Of a stretch of DNA of 7,964 nt, positions 1-5,987 are shown one piece after another; position 1 is the stretch's first letter, and each line of letters starts with the position of its first letter. The DNA is from Microcaldota archaeon (GTDB lineage: Archaea > Micrarchaeota > Micrarchaeia > Micrarchaeales > Micrarchaeaceae), in NCBI GenBank assembly GCA_021800135.1, contig JAJYZH010000020.1, positions 1 through 7,964 of the forward strand. The letters are read 5' to 3'. The translations under genes were made by a program, and so were the position numbers. The notes below the pieces were generated by a model. That model was not told where the DNA came from, did no database searches, and saw only the letters and a program-made list of their open reading frames with translations.

Positions 1-790
1 TGACTTTTGCCCTGTTCTTGGCGTAGACCTCCACTATCGCTGCATGAAGAGAATACTGGCTGTATGTAGGCGCAGTGCAGCCCTCTATGTAGTGCACGGA
101 AGAGCCAGGTTCTGCTATTATGAGCGTCCTTTCGAACTGGCCTTCGAGGGCGCCGTTCATCCTGAAATAGGCCTGGACGGGGAGATCAATGTGCACCCCT
201 TCGGGTACGTAGAGAAATGAACCGCCAGACCACGCGGCCGTATTTAGCGCAGCAAATTTATTGTCTGTAGGGGGCACTATCCGCCCGAAATGCTCCCTTA
301 TCACGTCCGGATGCTCCTTCAGTGCACTGTCCATGTCCATGAATACGACGCCTTTGTCCTCCCACCGTTTCAGCAGCTTGGAGTATACTCCTTCCGATTC
401 CAGCTGGGCTACTGACCCTGCAAGGTATTTCTTCTCCATCTCAGGCACTCCTAGCCTGTCAAATGTGTCCTTTATCTCCTTAGGCACTTCCTCCCAGTTT
501 GACGCCTTTCTATCCTGAGGTCTCGTATAATATGTTATGTCATCGAAATTAAGACCGGAAAGGTCTGGACCCCATGTTGGTACGGGCTTAGACATGAATA
601 TCGAAAGCGCCCTTAGTCTTATCGCTTTCATCCACTCTGGCTCCCTCTTGTCAGCGGATATCTCTTCAACCACGCTTTTGCTGAGCCCTTTTCCAACCTG
701 GTATGCTGGTTTTATATTTGTCGAAAAATCGTACTGTATCTCTTTCTCTCTCTTTGCGTCTTCCAGTTCCTCTTCACTAAGTTTCTGCAC
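1..790 (-). CDS. sufB: Fe-S cluster assembly scaffold SufB, N-terminal part (cut by window edge)
   Basis: SufB is the scaffold subunit of the cytoplasmic SufBC(D) complex, on which iron-sulfur clusters are built with ATP hydrolysed by SufC. The minus strand reads open for 263 codons and then leaves the window, a little over half of the usual length of about 470 residues. Recognisable SufB stretches, in order, are PEWMKAIRLRALSIF, PTWGPDLSGLNFDDI, a PPTDNKFAALNTAAWSGGSF block, YVPEGVHIDLPVQAYFRMN, QFERTLIIAEPGSSVHYIEG and CTAPTYSQYSLHAA. Cys238 in the last block is the conserved mid-protein cysteine; the C-terminal catalytic region lies outside the window. The GTG at 788-790 is the start: an in-frame TAA sits one codon upstream, and AGGTG (797-801) is six bases away. 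A zinc-ribbon gene ends 44 bases upstream with no clear promoter between, so the two are probably co-transcribed. Identification is firm. Confidence 0.97.
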   Translation of the reverse strand, partial: MQKLSEEELEDAKREKEIQYDFSTNIKPAYQVGKGLSKSVVEEISADKREPEWMKAIRLRALSIFMSKPVPTWGPDLSGLNFDDITYYTRPQDRKASNWEEVPKEIKDTFDRLGVPEMEKKYLAGSVAQLESEGVYSKLLKRWEDKGVVFMDMDSALKEHPDVIREHFGRIVPPTDNKFAALNTAAWSGGSFLYVPEGVHIDLPVQAYFRMNGALEGQFERTLIIAEPGSSVHYIEGCTAPTYSQYSLHAAIVEVYAKNRAKV

Positions 791-834
791 GGATTACACC
801 TATCAGTCAGGCACTGGGGAACGGAGAGGTATAG

Positions 835-1029
835 TCAATGTCCACCGCAGCCGCATGACCCGCCGCAGCCGCAGCTGGCACGCTCTGAATTCGAAGCGTC
901 CATCCCACAATCCTCGCACTCGAACTCCCCCTTGCTGGCGTACTGCTCAGCCTCCTTTTCGCTAAGCGCCCTGCCGCATCTTGGGCATGCTGCTTCCTGC
1001 CCTGAAACAGAATGCACGTTGGCTTCCAT
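835..1029 (-). CDS. Small zinc-ribbon protein with Cys/Gly-rich CGCGG tail
   Basis: This is a 64-residue protein if started at the ATG at 1029; a GTG at 1038 in the same frame would add three residues. Residues 15-18 (CPRC) and 38-41 (CEDC) form the two knuckles of a zinc ribbon. A short polar linker leads to SCGCGGSCGCGGH at 52-64, giving eight cysteines in all plus a terminal histidine. The TTTATAAA box at 1061-1068 puts transcription start near 1040, so the message is nearly leaderless and the choice between 1038 and 1029 is open. sufB follows 44 bases downstream, probably on the same transcript, which suggests a link to metal or Fe-S handling; that is inference. I do not recognise a named family. 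The tail could bind metal or, less likely, be a modified-peptide core. A longer reading in another frame from 1040 is rejected as a shadow. Confidence 0.82.
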   Translation of the reverse strand: MEANVHSVSGQEAACPRCGRALSEKEAEQYASKGEFECEDCGMDASNSERASCGCGGSCGCGGH

Positions 1030-1060
1030 GGATAACACATGAATCGGAACGCACGGAATT

Positions 1061-1068
1061 TTTATAAA
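1061..1068 (-). promoter_or_regulatory. TATA box for the zinc-ribbon/sufB transcript
   Basis: TTTATAAA lies about 25 bases before position 1040 on the minus strand, just ahead of the GTG (1038) and ATG (1029) candidate starts. This spacing fits an archaeal promoter with a very short or absent leader. No comparable box is seen directly before sufB. Confidence 0.6.
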
Positions 1069-1108
1069 CTCTGCGTATGCACGGCATGAGCAAGGTAAAA
1101 GATTTGCT

Positions 1109-1645
1109 TTAATTGAATCCCATCCCTGACCTCTCCGCCTCCTTTATCACGCGCTCGAAGAATGCGAGGAAGAATGCAGTGAACTGCTTTGGGTTCTGTT
1201 TTATCTCCTTGCGCAACTCGCTTATGCTCATCCACTTCCAGTCGTTTGCCTCCTCCTTGTTTATTTTTGGGGTGCCTGCGTAATGTCCCACAAAATAATG
1301 GTCATACTCGTTCTCTGCCAGCCCGTTTTCCATGTCTGCGTGATACACAAATGCGCAAAGCTCCTTCAAATCACAGTCAAATCCCATCTCTTCCTTTAGG
1401 CGCCTATGGGCAGCGTCCGCCACGCCTTCCCCTGGAAAGGGATGGCTGCACGTTGTGCTGGACCACAATCCCGCACCATGGTACTTGGTAAGCGCCCTCT
1501 GCTGCATCATAAGCTTGTTGTCCTTATCAAACACGAATACTGATATCGCCCTGTGCAGTCTGCCGCCGTTCTCGTGGGCTTTCTGCTTCTCCTCAAGGCC
1601 TATCTCGTTGTCGTTCTCATCTACCAGCACCACTTTCTGCTCCAT
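1109..1645 (-). CDS. idi: Isopentenyl-diphosphate delta-isomerase, type 1 (Nudix fold)
   Basis: The enzyme interconverts isopentenyl and dimethylallyl diphosphate in the cytoplasm, supplying the primer for archaeal isoprenoid lipids. From the ATG at 1645 it is 178 residues, matching the family (E. coli Idi is 182). Visible motifs are KAHENGGRLHRA with His24 and His31, TTCSHP with Cys66 and His68, a Nudix-like helix from Gly72 (GEGVADAAHRRLKEEMG), and ENEYDHYF with Glu111 and Glu113. These correspond to the metal ligands and catalytic residues of E. coli Idi (H25, H32, C67, H69, E114, E116). WKWMSISEL lies further on, as expected. A TTG at 1726 would extend the frame by 27 residues, but it lies upstream of the transcription start predicted from the 1730-1737 box, so I prefer 1645, which has GTGAT three bases before it. 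Many archaea use the unrelated FMN-dependent type 2 enzyme, so type 1 is notable. It diverges from hppA. Confidence 0.95.
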   Translation of the reverse strand: MEQKVVLVDENDNEIGLEEKQKAHENGGRLHRAISVFVFDKDNKLMMQQRALTKYHGAGLWSSTTCSHPFPGEGVADAAHRRLKEEMGFDCDLKELCAFVYHADMENGLAENEYDHYFVGHYAGTPKINKEEANDWKWMSISELRKEIKQNPKQFTAFFLAFFERVIKEAERSGMGFN

Positions 1646-1729
1646 CTTATCACTACGCCTATATCTACCTGAATCTCTATATTGCTTTTGAATAGGTTCG
1701 CATGGCCGCGGTGCATGCAACAGCAAGGC

Positions 1730-1737
1730 TTTTAAAA
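1730..1737. promoter_or_regulatory. Palindromic TATA-like box between idi and hppA
   Basis: TTTTAAAA is self-complementary and lies in the 147-base gap between the divergent starts. On the plus strand it predicts transcription start near 1760, about 33 bases before the hppA ATG. On the minus strand it predicts a start near 1708, about 63 bases before the idi ATG. It may serve one or both genes; the assignment is inferred from spacing only. Confidence 0.45.
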
Positions 1738-1792
1738 CCTTTCCGACAAATCATTTTAGTTTTGTTGTTTTTTCATTGGATTGTGTGGTGAA

Positions 1793-3793
1793 ATGGAGAT
1801 AATAATAGTGCCGTTAGTCGCATCTATGCTGGCTTTACTTTACGCGGCCATAGCCGCGCTGTTCGTGCTGAAGCAAGAGAAGGGGAACAAGAAGATGGAG
1901 GAGATAGCCAAAGGCATAAGGCAGGGGGCTACAGCCTTCATAAAGAGGGAATATAGGAGTATATTCCTGTTCTGGCTCGTGCTTGTCATAATATTCTCCG
2001 TTGCGGCATACTTTAAGGTACTGCCTAGTGCTACCCCTATAGCTTTTACTGTTGGTGCTGCCGGATCTGCGCTTGCCGGATACATAGGCATGGAGATATC
2101 CGTAAGGGCGAATGTCAAGGCTGCAAAGGCGGCCGAGAGCGGGCTTAAGAAGAGCCTGCATGTTGCGTTCGTCGGAGGCAGCGTCACGGGAATGAGCGTG
2201 GTAGGTCTTGCACTTCTCGGATTCACTGTAATGTTCATGATTTACAAGAGCCCGCTGGTGCTCATAGGTTTTGGATTTGGAGCGAGCCTTGTAAGCCTTT
2301 TCGCAAGGGTCGGAGGGGGAATATACACTAAAGGCGCTGACGTAGGCGCTGACCTCGTCGGCAAGACAGAGATAGGCCTTCCTGAGGATGACCCCAGGAA
2401 CCCTGCCGTGATTGCAGACAATGTCGGTGACAATGTAGGAGACTGCGCAGGGATGGCTGCAGACCTTTACGAATCGTATGTGATAACGGTGCTTGCCTCA
2501 ATGCTTATAGCACAGCTATTCAAGCTCCCGTATACCGCGCTAGTGCTTCCGCTCGTGATAGGCGGGGTAGCAATAATAGCCTCCATAATAGGGACCTTCG
2601 TCGTAGGCACTTCTGACAAGAGGAAAATATGGAGCACGCTGTACAGGTCCATACTCATATCGGGCCTTCTGGCCGGGATAGGTTTCTTCGCATTGGCGCT
2701 TGTGATGGGGCAGCTGGGCTACTTCACTGCGATGCTTGCAGGTATAGTGGTGGCTGTGCTACTCGCGCAGATAACAGGACACTACACGGATAAGGATTCG
2801 AAGGCGGTGCTAGAGATAGCTGAAGAATCGAAGGGCGGCGCGGGCACAAATATAATAGCAGGGGTCGCTAACGGCATGCGCGCTACGCTGTTTCCAGTAA
2901 TCACGATAGTAGCCGGCATACTTGTATCGTACATTTTCGCCGGGGTATATGGAATAGCTATAGCTGCAATGGCGATGCTTTCTCTGACTGGGATAATAGT
3001 TGCCGTGGACAGCTACGGGCCGATAACGGACAACGCCGGAGGGATAGCCGAGATGAGCGGAATGAGCGAAAGCGTAAGGGCGATAACAGATCCGCTCGAC
3101 GCAGTGGGCAATACCACAAAGGCAGTAACCAAGGGTTTCGCCATAGGTGCGGCTGCACTTGCTGCGCTCAGCCTGTTCGTGGCGTTTGCGAGCGTATCGG
3201 GCATACAGACCATAGACATACTGAATCCGTTCGTAATAACTGGGCTCTTCATCGGAGCAATGATACCTTTCGTCTTCTCTGGCATAACTATGAGGGCAGT
3301 CGGAAGGGCGGCATCGAAGATAGTCGAAGAGGTAAGGCACCAGGTCAAGACCAAGAAAGGGCTTCTGCAGGGCAAGGTGCTTCCTGACTACGCCAGGGCA
3401 GTAGACATAACCACAAAGGAGGCGATAAGGTCGCTCATGGCGCCTGCTCTTCTGGGTATACTTTCACCGATAGTCGTGGGCCTGCTGCTCGGCAAGCTTG
3501 CGCTTGGAGGGCTACTTGCAGGGGTCATCGTATCCGGCCTTGTTCTTGCGATAATGATGACTACAGGCGGAGCCGCGTGGGACAACGCAAAGAAATACGT
3601 AGAAGAGGGGCACTTCGGAGGAAAGGGAACTGACGTGCACAAGGCAACTGTAGTAGGAGACACCGTAGGCGACCCATTCAAGGACACCGCAGGGCCGGGA
3701 ATAAACCCGCTGATAAAGGTGATAAACACAGTCTCATTGCTGATATTCCCGCTGTTCGTGTATTCGCTTCCGGCAATGATGCACGTCCTCTGA
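1793..3793 (+). CDS. hppA: Membrane-bound proton-translocating pyrophosphatase, K+-independent type
   Basis: This integral membrane pump couples hydrolysis of pyrophosphate to H+ export. The protein is 666 residues from the ATG at 1793, the usual size, with alternating hydrophobic segments throughout; the family has about 16 membrane helices. Residues 198-217 carry the substrate and Mg2+ signature beginning EDDPRNPAVIADN and continuing VGDNVGD, followed by CAGMAADLYES. The C-terminal signature GDTVGDPFKDTAGPGIN begins near residue 622. The cation determinant reads GNTTKAVTKGFAIG with Lys443, where K+-dependent pumps have Ala; a Lys here marks K+-independent, H+-pumping members. The in-frame TTG at 1781 would add four residues; ATG 1793, preceded by GGTG at 1787-1790, is preferred although the spacing is only two bases. 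The gene stands alone, divergent from idi, and ends at a T-rich terminator. Function is firm; ion specificity is inferred from the motif. Confidence 0.97.
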   Translation: MEIIIVPLVASMLALLYAAIAALFVLKQEKGNKKMEEIAKGIRQGATAFIKREYRSIFLFWLVLVIIFSVAAYFKVLPSATPIAFTVGAAGSALAGYIGMEISVRANVKAAKAAESGLKKSLHVAFVGGSVTGMSVVGLALLGFTVMFMIYKSPLVLIGFGFGASLVSLFARVGGGIYTKGADVGADLVGKTEIGLPEDDPRNPAVIADNVGDNVGDCAGMAADLYESYVITVLASMLIAQLFKLPYTALVLPLVIGGVAIIASIIGTFVVGTSDKRKIWSTLYRSILISGLLAGIGFFALALVMGQLGYFTAMLAGIVVAVLLAQITGHYTDKDSKAVLEIAEESKGGAGTNIIAGVANGMRATLFPVITIVAGILVSYIFAGVYGIAIAAMAMLSLTGIIVAVDSYGPITDNAGGIAEMSGMSESVRAITDPLDAVGNTTKAVTKGFAIGAAALAALSLFVAFASVSGIQTIDILNPFVITGLFIGAMIPFVFSGITMRAVGRAASKIVEEVRHQVKTKKGLLQGKVLPDYARAVDITTKEAIRSLMAPALLGILSPIVVGLLLGKLALGGLLAGVIVSGLVLAIMMTTGGAAWDNAKKYVEEGHFGGKGTDVHKATVVGDTVGDPFKDTAGPGINPLIKVINTVSLLIFPLFVYSLPAMMHVL

Positions 3794-3794
3794 T

Positions 3795-3828
3795 CCTCTT
3801 TTTTTCTTTTATTTTGTTTTCTTGCTTT
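3795..3828 (+). terminator. T-rich transcription terminator after hppA
   Basis: Directly after the hppA stop the plus strand carries a run of seven or more T, then four further T-clusters within about 34 bases and no strong hairpin. This is the usual look of an archaeal intrinsic terminator. On the other strand the stretch is A-rich, so it would not serve the convergent peptidase gene. Confidence 0.7.
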
Positions 3829-4644
3829 TTATTGATCTAGCGCCTTTTCCTGCATCTTAGGAGCAGGGTTAAACTTCAGGCTTATTGCGGGAAACTTTCC
3901 TTCTGAGAGATAACGGGAGTTGAACTCCATAGAACTCTTTTTGAGCACTTGCGACTTACCCTCTTTGTTCACTGCGCTTTCCGGATTCATAAGTACAAGT
4001 GATTCTTTCGTGCCTGTGCCTGAGGTTTCTTCTTCTATACCGAATGCCAGCAGCCAGTGGTCTCGCGAGTTTATTATTACGTATTCTCCGTTTTGCACAC
4101 GTTTTTTAATCTCTTCTACTGAAAGCTCCTCGGTGGAGAACGCTGCCCCGCCCGATGCGTGTGGTGAATTGTCTTCCCACACTTTTTCGCGGCGGAGGTA
4201 CCTAGATATGGACGCAGATGGATGGCGTATATGTTCCACCTTGTCCCCCCTCAGCCGGTTTTCTTCCCCAATCCCGCGATCTAATTCGGCCATGGATCTC
4301 CCTGAAAGGAAGACACCTACTTCAAGCTGCAGACCAAGCTGATTTCCAAGGGTTTGTATTAATAGGGCAAGGTTGTAGATATCGGTCCCCACGGTAATAC
4401 TGCTTCCATTTATCGTTTCCTCCACTCTGTTCTCGCGCCTGGCCCACCACTTTTCTGCTATAGTGTATACCTTTTCCAGAGTTTTTGGGCTGTCTGAAGC
4501 GCCCAGATATCCGATAAAGGCTGCTAATACCGTGCTCCTGCCGCATAATGTATTGTCCTCCTGCTGCCAAGCTACTGTCGGAAGATATCTTACACGTGTG
4601 CTGTTTATGGATTGCGGCTCCTTGTTGAGCGTCATGTCTGCCAT
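3829..4644 (-). CDS. Putative C39/papain-like cysteine peptidase
   Basis: The protein is 271 residues from the ATG at 4644. Three motifs fit the papain-like C39 group. VAWQQEDNTLCGRST has Gln27 or Gln28 for the oxyanion hole and Cys34 as nucleophile. SRDHWLLAFGIEE has His196. LVLMNPES has Asn220 as the third catalytic residue. The order and the flanking hydrophobic strands match C39-like folds, but overall similarity is low and about 150 residues separate Cys and His. No signal peptide or membrane segment is seen, so it is probably cytoplasmic, and no substrate can be named. A TTG at 4659 would add five residues; ATG 4644 is better, with GGTG eight bases upstream and transcription start predicted near 4661. 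It lies downstream of a methyltransferase and PadR regulator, with its own TATA box. It could instead be a transglutaminase-like or inactive relative. Confidence 0.72.
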   Translation of the reverse strand: MADMTLNKEPQSINSTRVRYLPTVAWQQEDNTLCGRSTVLAAFIGYLGASDSPKTLEKVYTIAEKWWARRENRVEETINGSSITVGTDIYNLALLIQTLGNQLGLQLEVGVFLSGRSMAELDRGIGEENRLRGDKVEHIRHPSASISRYLRREKVWEDNSPHASGGAAFSTEELSVEEIKKRVQNGEYVIINSRDHWLLAFGIEEETSGTGTKESLVLMNPESAVNKEGKSQVLKKSSMEFNSRYLSEGKFPAISLKFNPAPKMQEKALDQ

Positions 4645-4681
4645 CCTATTTACACCCAATAGTACTTTGCGCCTTTTTTAA

Positions 4682-4689
4682 TATTTAAA
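4682..4689 (-). promoter_or_regulatory. TATA box for the peptidase gene, overlapping the upstream stop codon
   Basis: On the minus strand this reads TTTAAATA, about 25 bases before position 4661 and so about 16 bases ahead of the peptidase ATG at 4644. The methyltransferase stop codon (4685-4687) lies inside it. The peptidase can therefore be transcribed on its own as well as by read-through. Confidence 0.6.
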
Positions 4690-5263
4690 GCTTGTGGGGG
4701 TATTCGGTTTTTTCGAATATCAGCAAGTACTGGTGTGCGTAGTCCTTTTCCGTTATTTTTGAAAGACCAGCTAAGCCGAACCTCTTTACTACGGCATTCT
4801 TGTTCAGCCTTATGCTTTGAGGCGGTCCCGGAGGGGATTTGGAATCTGCTTTCTTCCAATCGAATATGACTGCATGCCCATTTGGCCTCAGAACCCGCGC
4901 TATCTCGGATTCATAGCCTTTCGGCAGGTCATGGAATGAGCTACTTGAAAAGACTACGTCTATAGATTCGTCGTCGATCATTAGTCTGTCTTGCGGGGAT
5001 AGCAGAGGCACTATATTTGGGATTGAACTGCAATTTTCTGCCATCTCGGCAAGCATGCTTTCGCTGCTGTCAACGGCGTATACCTCCTTTGCATACCTGC
5101 TAAGGAGTTTTGTTATGCTGCCGTCTCCGGATCCTAAGTCCACTACCTTGCTTCCGTCTATGTAGCCCTTGATATCTTCTACCACATTCCGCATGAAGCG
5201 TATCCTCTCCTCGGACCGCATATACGCGTGATGGCCCTCTCCTGATCTAGTGTCCATTTCCAT
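4685..5263 (-). CDS. Class I SAM-dependent methyltransferase
   Basis: A 192-residue single-domain Rossmann-fold methyltransferase, close in outline to the Methyltransf_11/UbiE-like group. Motif I is VVDLGSGDGS at 40-49, which binds S-adenosylmethionine. The second strand ends in VYAVDSSESML with Asp65, expected to hold the ribose hydroxyls. IDVVFSSSSFHDLP provides motif IV, followed by IARVLRPNGHAVIFDWKK and a C-terminal strand near HQYLLIFEK. The substrate cannot be read from the sequence; small molecules are typical for this group. The ATG at 5263 is the only common start codon after an in-frame stop upstream, apart from internal ones such as ATG 5257; its ribosome binding site is weak. The padR gene ends 57 bases upstream with no evident promoter between, so the two are likely one transcript and the regulator may control this enzyme. 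The stop codon overlaps the peptidase TATA box. Confidence 0.9.
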   Translation of the reverse strand: MEMDTRSGEGHHAYMRSEERIRFMRNVVEDIKGYIDGSKVVDLGSGDGSITKLLSRYAKEVYAVDSSESMLAEMAENCSSIPNIVPLLSPQDRLMIDDESIDVVFSSSSFHDLPKGYESEIARVLRPNGHAVIFDWKKADSKSPPGPPQSIRLNKNAVVKRFGLAGLSKITEKDYAHQYLLIFEKTEYPHKL

Positions 5264-5320
5264 CTTCTCGCCATCCTTTACGCTGAATTCGGCTTCATCC
5301 CGCAGAGTTGATTATGCACG

Positions 5321-5779
5321 TCACTTCAACCCGTCCAACCTGCGCGCGAGCTTTTCAATCCTGCCTTTATACTCTGATAACTTTTCCTTGCTACTCTTCG
5401 CCATATCCTCAAGGTATGATACGTTTCCCTCCATGTTTGTAAGCATGTCGTCTACCTCCCCTGAGCCGCCAAGACTCTGCCTATACTTCTGCGATATCTC
5501 GTACTTCCCGTCGCTGTCCTTCTTTAGCACTTCCTCCTCCACAAGCTGATCCAGGAGCGGGTATATAGATCCCGGCGAAGGCCTCCACCAGCCCATGCTC
5601 ATCTCCTGCATCTTGTCCATTATCTCCATCCCGGTCATTTTGTCACTCTCGAGTATTCGCAGCACAAGCGGCCTCATAAAACCTTTCCTTCCGAACCTCA
5701 TTCTCCAGTTGCCGAAATCGTTGTTCCACTCGGGGTTGCCTCTGTCATGCCTTCCCTCTCTATCATATCTTCCATGCAT
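5321..5779 (-). CDS. PadR-family transcriptional regulator
   Basis: A 152-residue DNA-binding regulator. Residues 34-45 and 47-60 form the first helices of a winged helix-turn-helix (FMRPLVLRILES, then MTGMEIMDKMQEM). WRPSPGSIYPLLDQLVEEEVL at 65-85 is the PadR signature covering the recognition helix, and GKYEISQKYRQ fits the wing. The C-terminal half (about 110-152) is charged and helical, as expected for the dimerising coiled coil. The first 30 residues are Arg/Asp/Gly/Trp-rich and look disordered, an extension seen in some PadR proteins. The ATG at 5779 has GGTGAGG (5782-5788) at ideal spacing. Members of this family often repress their own operon and respond to small molecules; a tandem repeat over the promoter (5806-5832) is a candidate operator. 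The downstream methyltransferase is the likely co-regulated gene. Confidence 0.95.
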   Translation of the reverse strand: MHGRYDREGRHDRGNPEWNNDFGNWRMRFGRKGFMRPLVLRILESDKMTGMEIMDKMQEMSMGWWRPSPGSIYPLLDQLVEEEVLKKDSDGKYEISQKYRQSLGGSGEVDDMLTNMEGNVSYLEDMAKSSKEKLSEYKGRIEKLARRLDGLK

Positions 5780-5781
5780 AT

Positions 5782-5788
5782 CCTCACC
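5782..5788 (-). promoter_or_regulatory. Ribosome binding site of padR
   Basis: The minus strand reads GGTGAGG two bases before the ATG at 5779. It matches the archaeal 16S rRNA tail and fixes the long, Arg-rich N-terminus as translated. Confidence 0.7.
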
Positions 5789-5805
5789 AATTTATCATAT
5801 ATACA

Positions 5806-5835
5806 ATATCTAATATAAGATATCTAATATAAATA
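5806..5835 (-). promoter_or_regulatory. padR promoter with candidate operator (tandem 13-base repeat and palindrome)
   Basis: ATATCTAATATAA occurs exactly twice, at 5806-5818 and 5820-5832, one base apart. The junction makes a palindrome, AGATATCT at 5818-5825, extended by ATAT on each side after one mismatched base (5813-5830). On the minus strand TATTTATATT (5826-5835) is the likely TATA box, placing transcription start near 5805. The repeats therefore cover the box through to the start site, where a repressor would block transcription. That PadR binds here is inferred. Confidence 0.6.
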
Positions 5836-5893
5836 CTTTACGGTTTTAAGGCGCTGGCGCGTTTCCTCTTTTGCTGGCCTGCAATGAAAAGTG

Positions 5894-5900
5894 TTTTAAT
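5894..5900 (+). promoter_or_regulatory. Possible TATA box for the histone operon
   Basis: TTTTAAT, followed by five T, predicts transcription start near 5922 and a leader of about 66 bases to the TTG at 5988. Another box, TTTTAA at 5844-5849, would give a longer leader. The choice is uncertain. Confidence 0.4.
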
Positions 5901-5978
5901 TTTTGTTTGCGCATTGCTTCACGTGATGATCAAGCGCGCTGAGCGATTTCGCTGTGATGTTGATCTTGAGTGCTGAAT

Positions 5979-5982
5979 GGTG
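5979..5982 (+). promoter_or_regulatory. GGTG ribosome binding site supporting the TTG start of the histone gene
   Basis: GGTG lies five bases before the TTG at 5988, a spacing also seen for other starts in this window. It is only two bases from the GTG at 5985 and lies inside the frame if translation began at GTG 5970. This argues for TTG 5988. Confidence 0.5.
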
Positions 5983-5987
5983 TTGTG

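Noticed and set aside
807..1040. A 77-residue frame on the minus strand overlapping the zinc-ribbon gene
   Set aside because: It is Ala/Arg-rich without motifs, while the other frame has two CxxC knuckles and a regular Cys/Gly tail, so this one is a shadow.
1646..1726. N-terminal extension of idi from the TTG at 1726
   Set aside because: The start lies before the predicted transcription start, the extra 27 residues are unlike the family, and the shorter form has the right length.
2810..3340. A 176-residue minus-strand frame inside hppA
   Set aside because: Tyr/Arg/Ser-rich composition and complete overlap with the well-supported pyrophosphatase mark it as a reverse-strand shadow.
5884..5976. 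A 30-codon plus-strand frame with a hydrophobic start upstream of the histone gene
   Set aside because: It has no ribosome binding site and contains the likely TATA box of the histone operon; chance is the simplest explanation.
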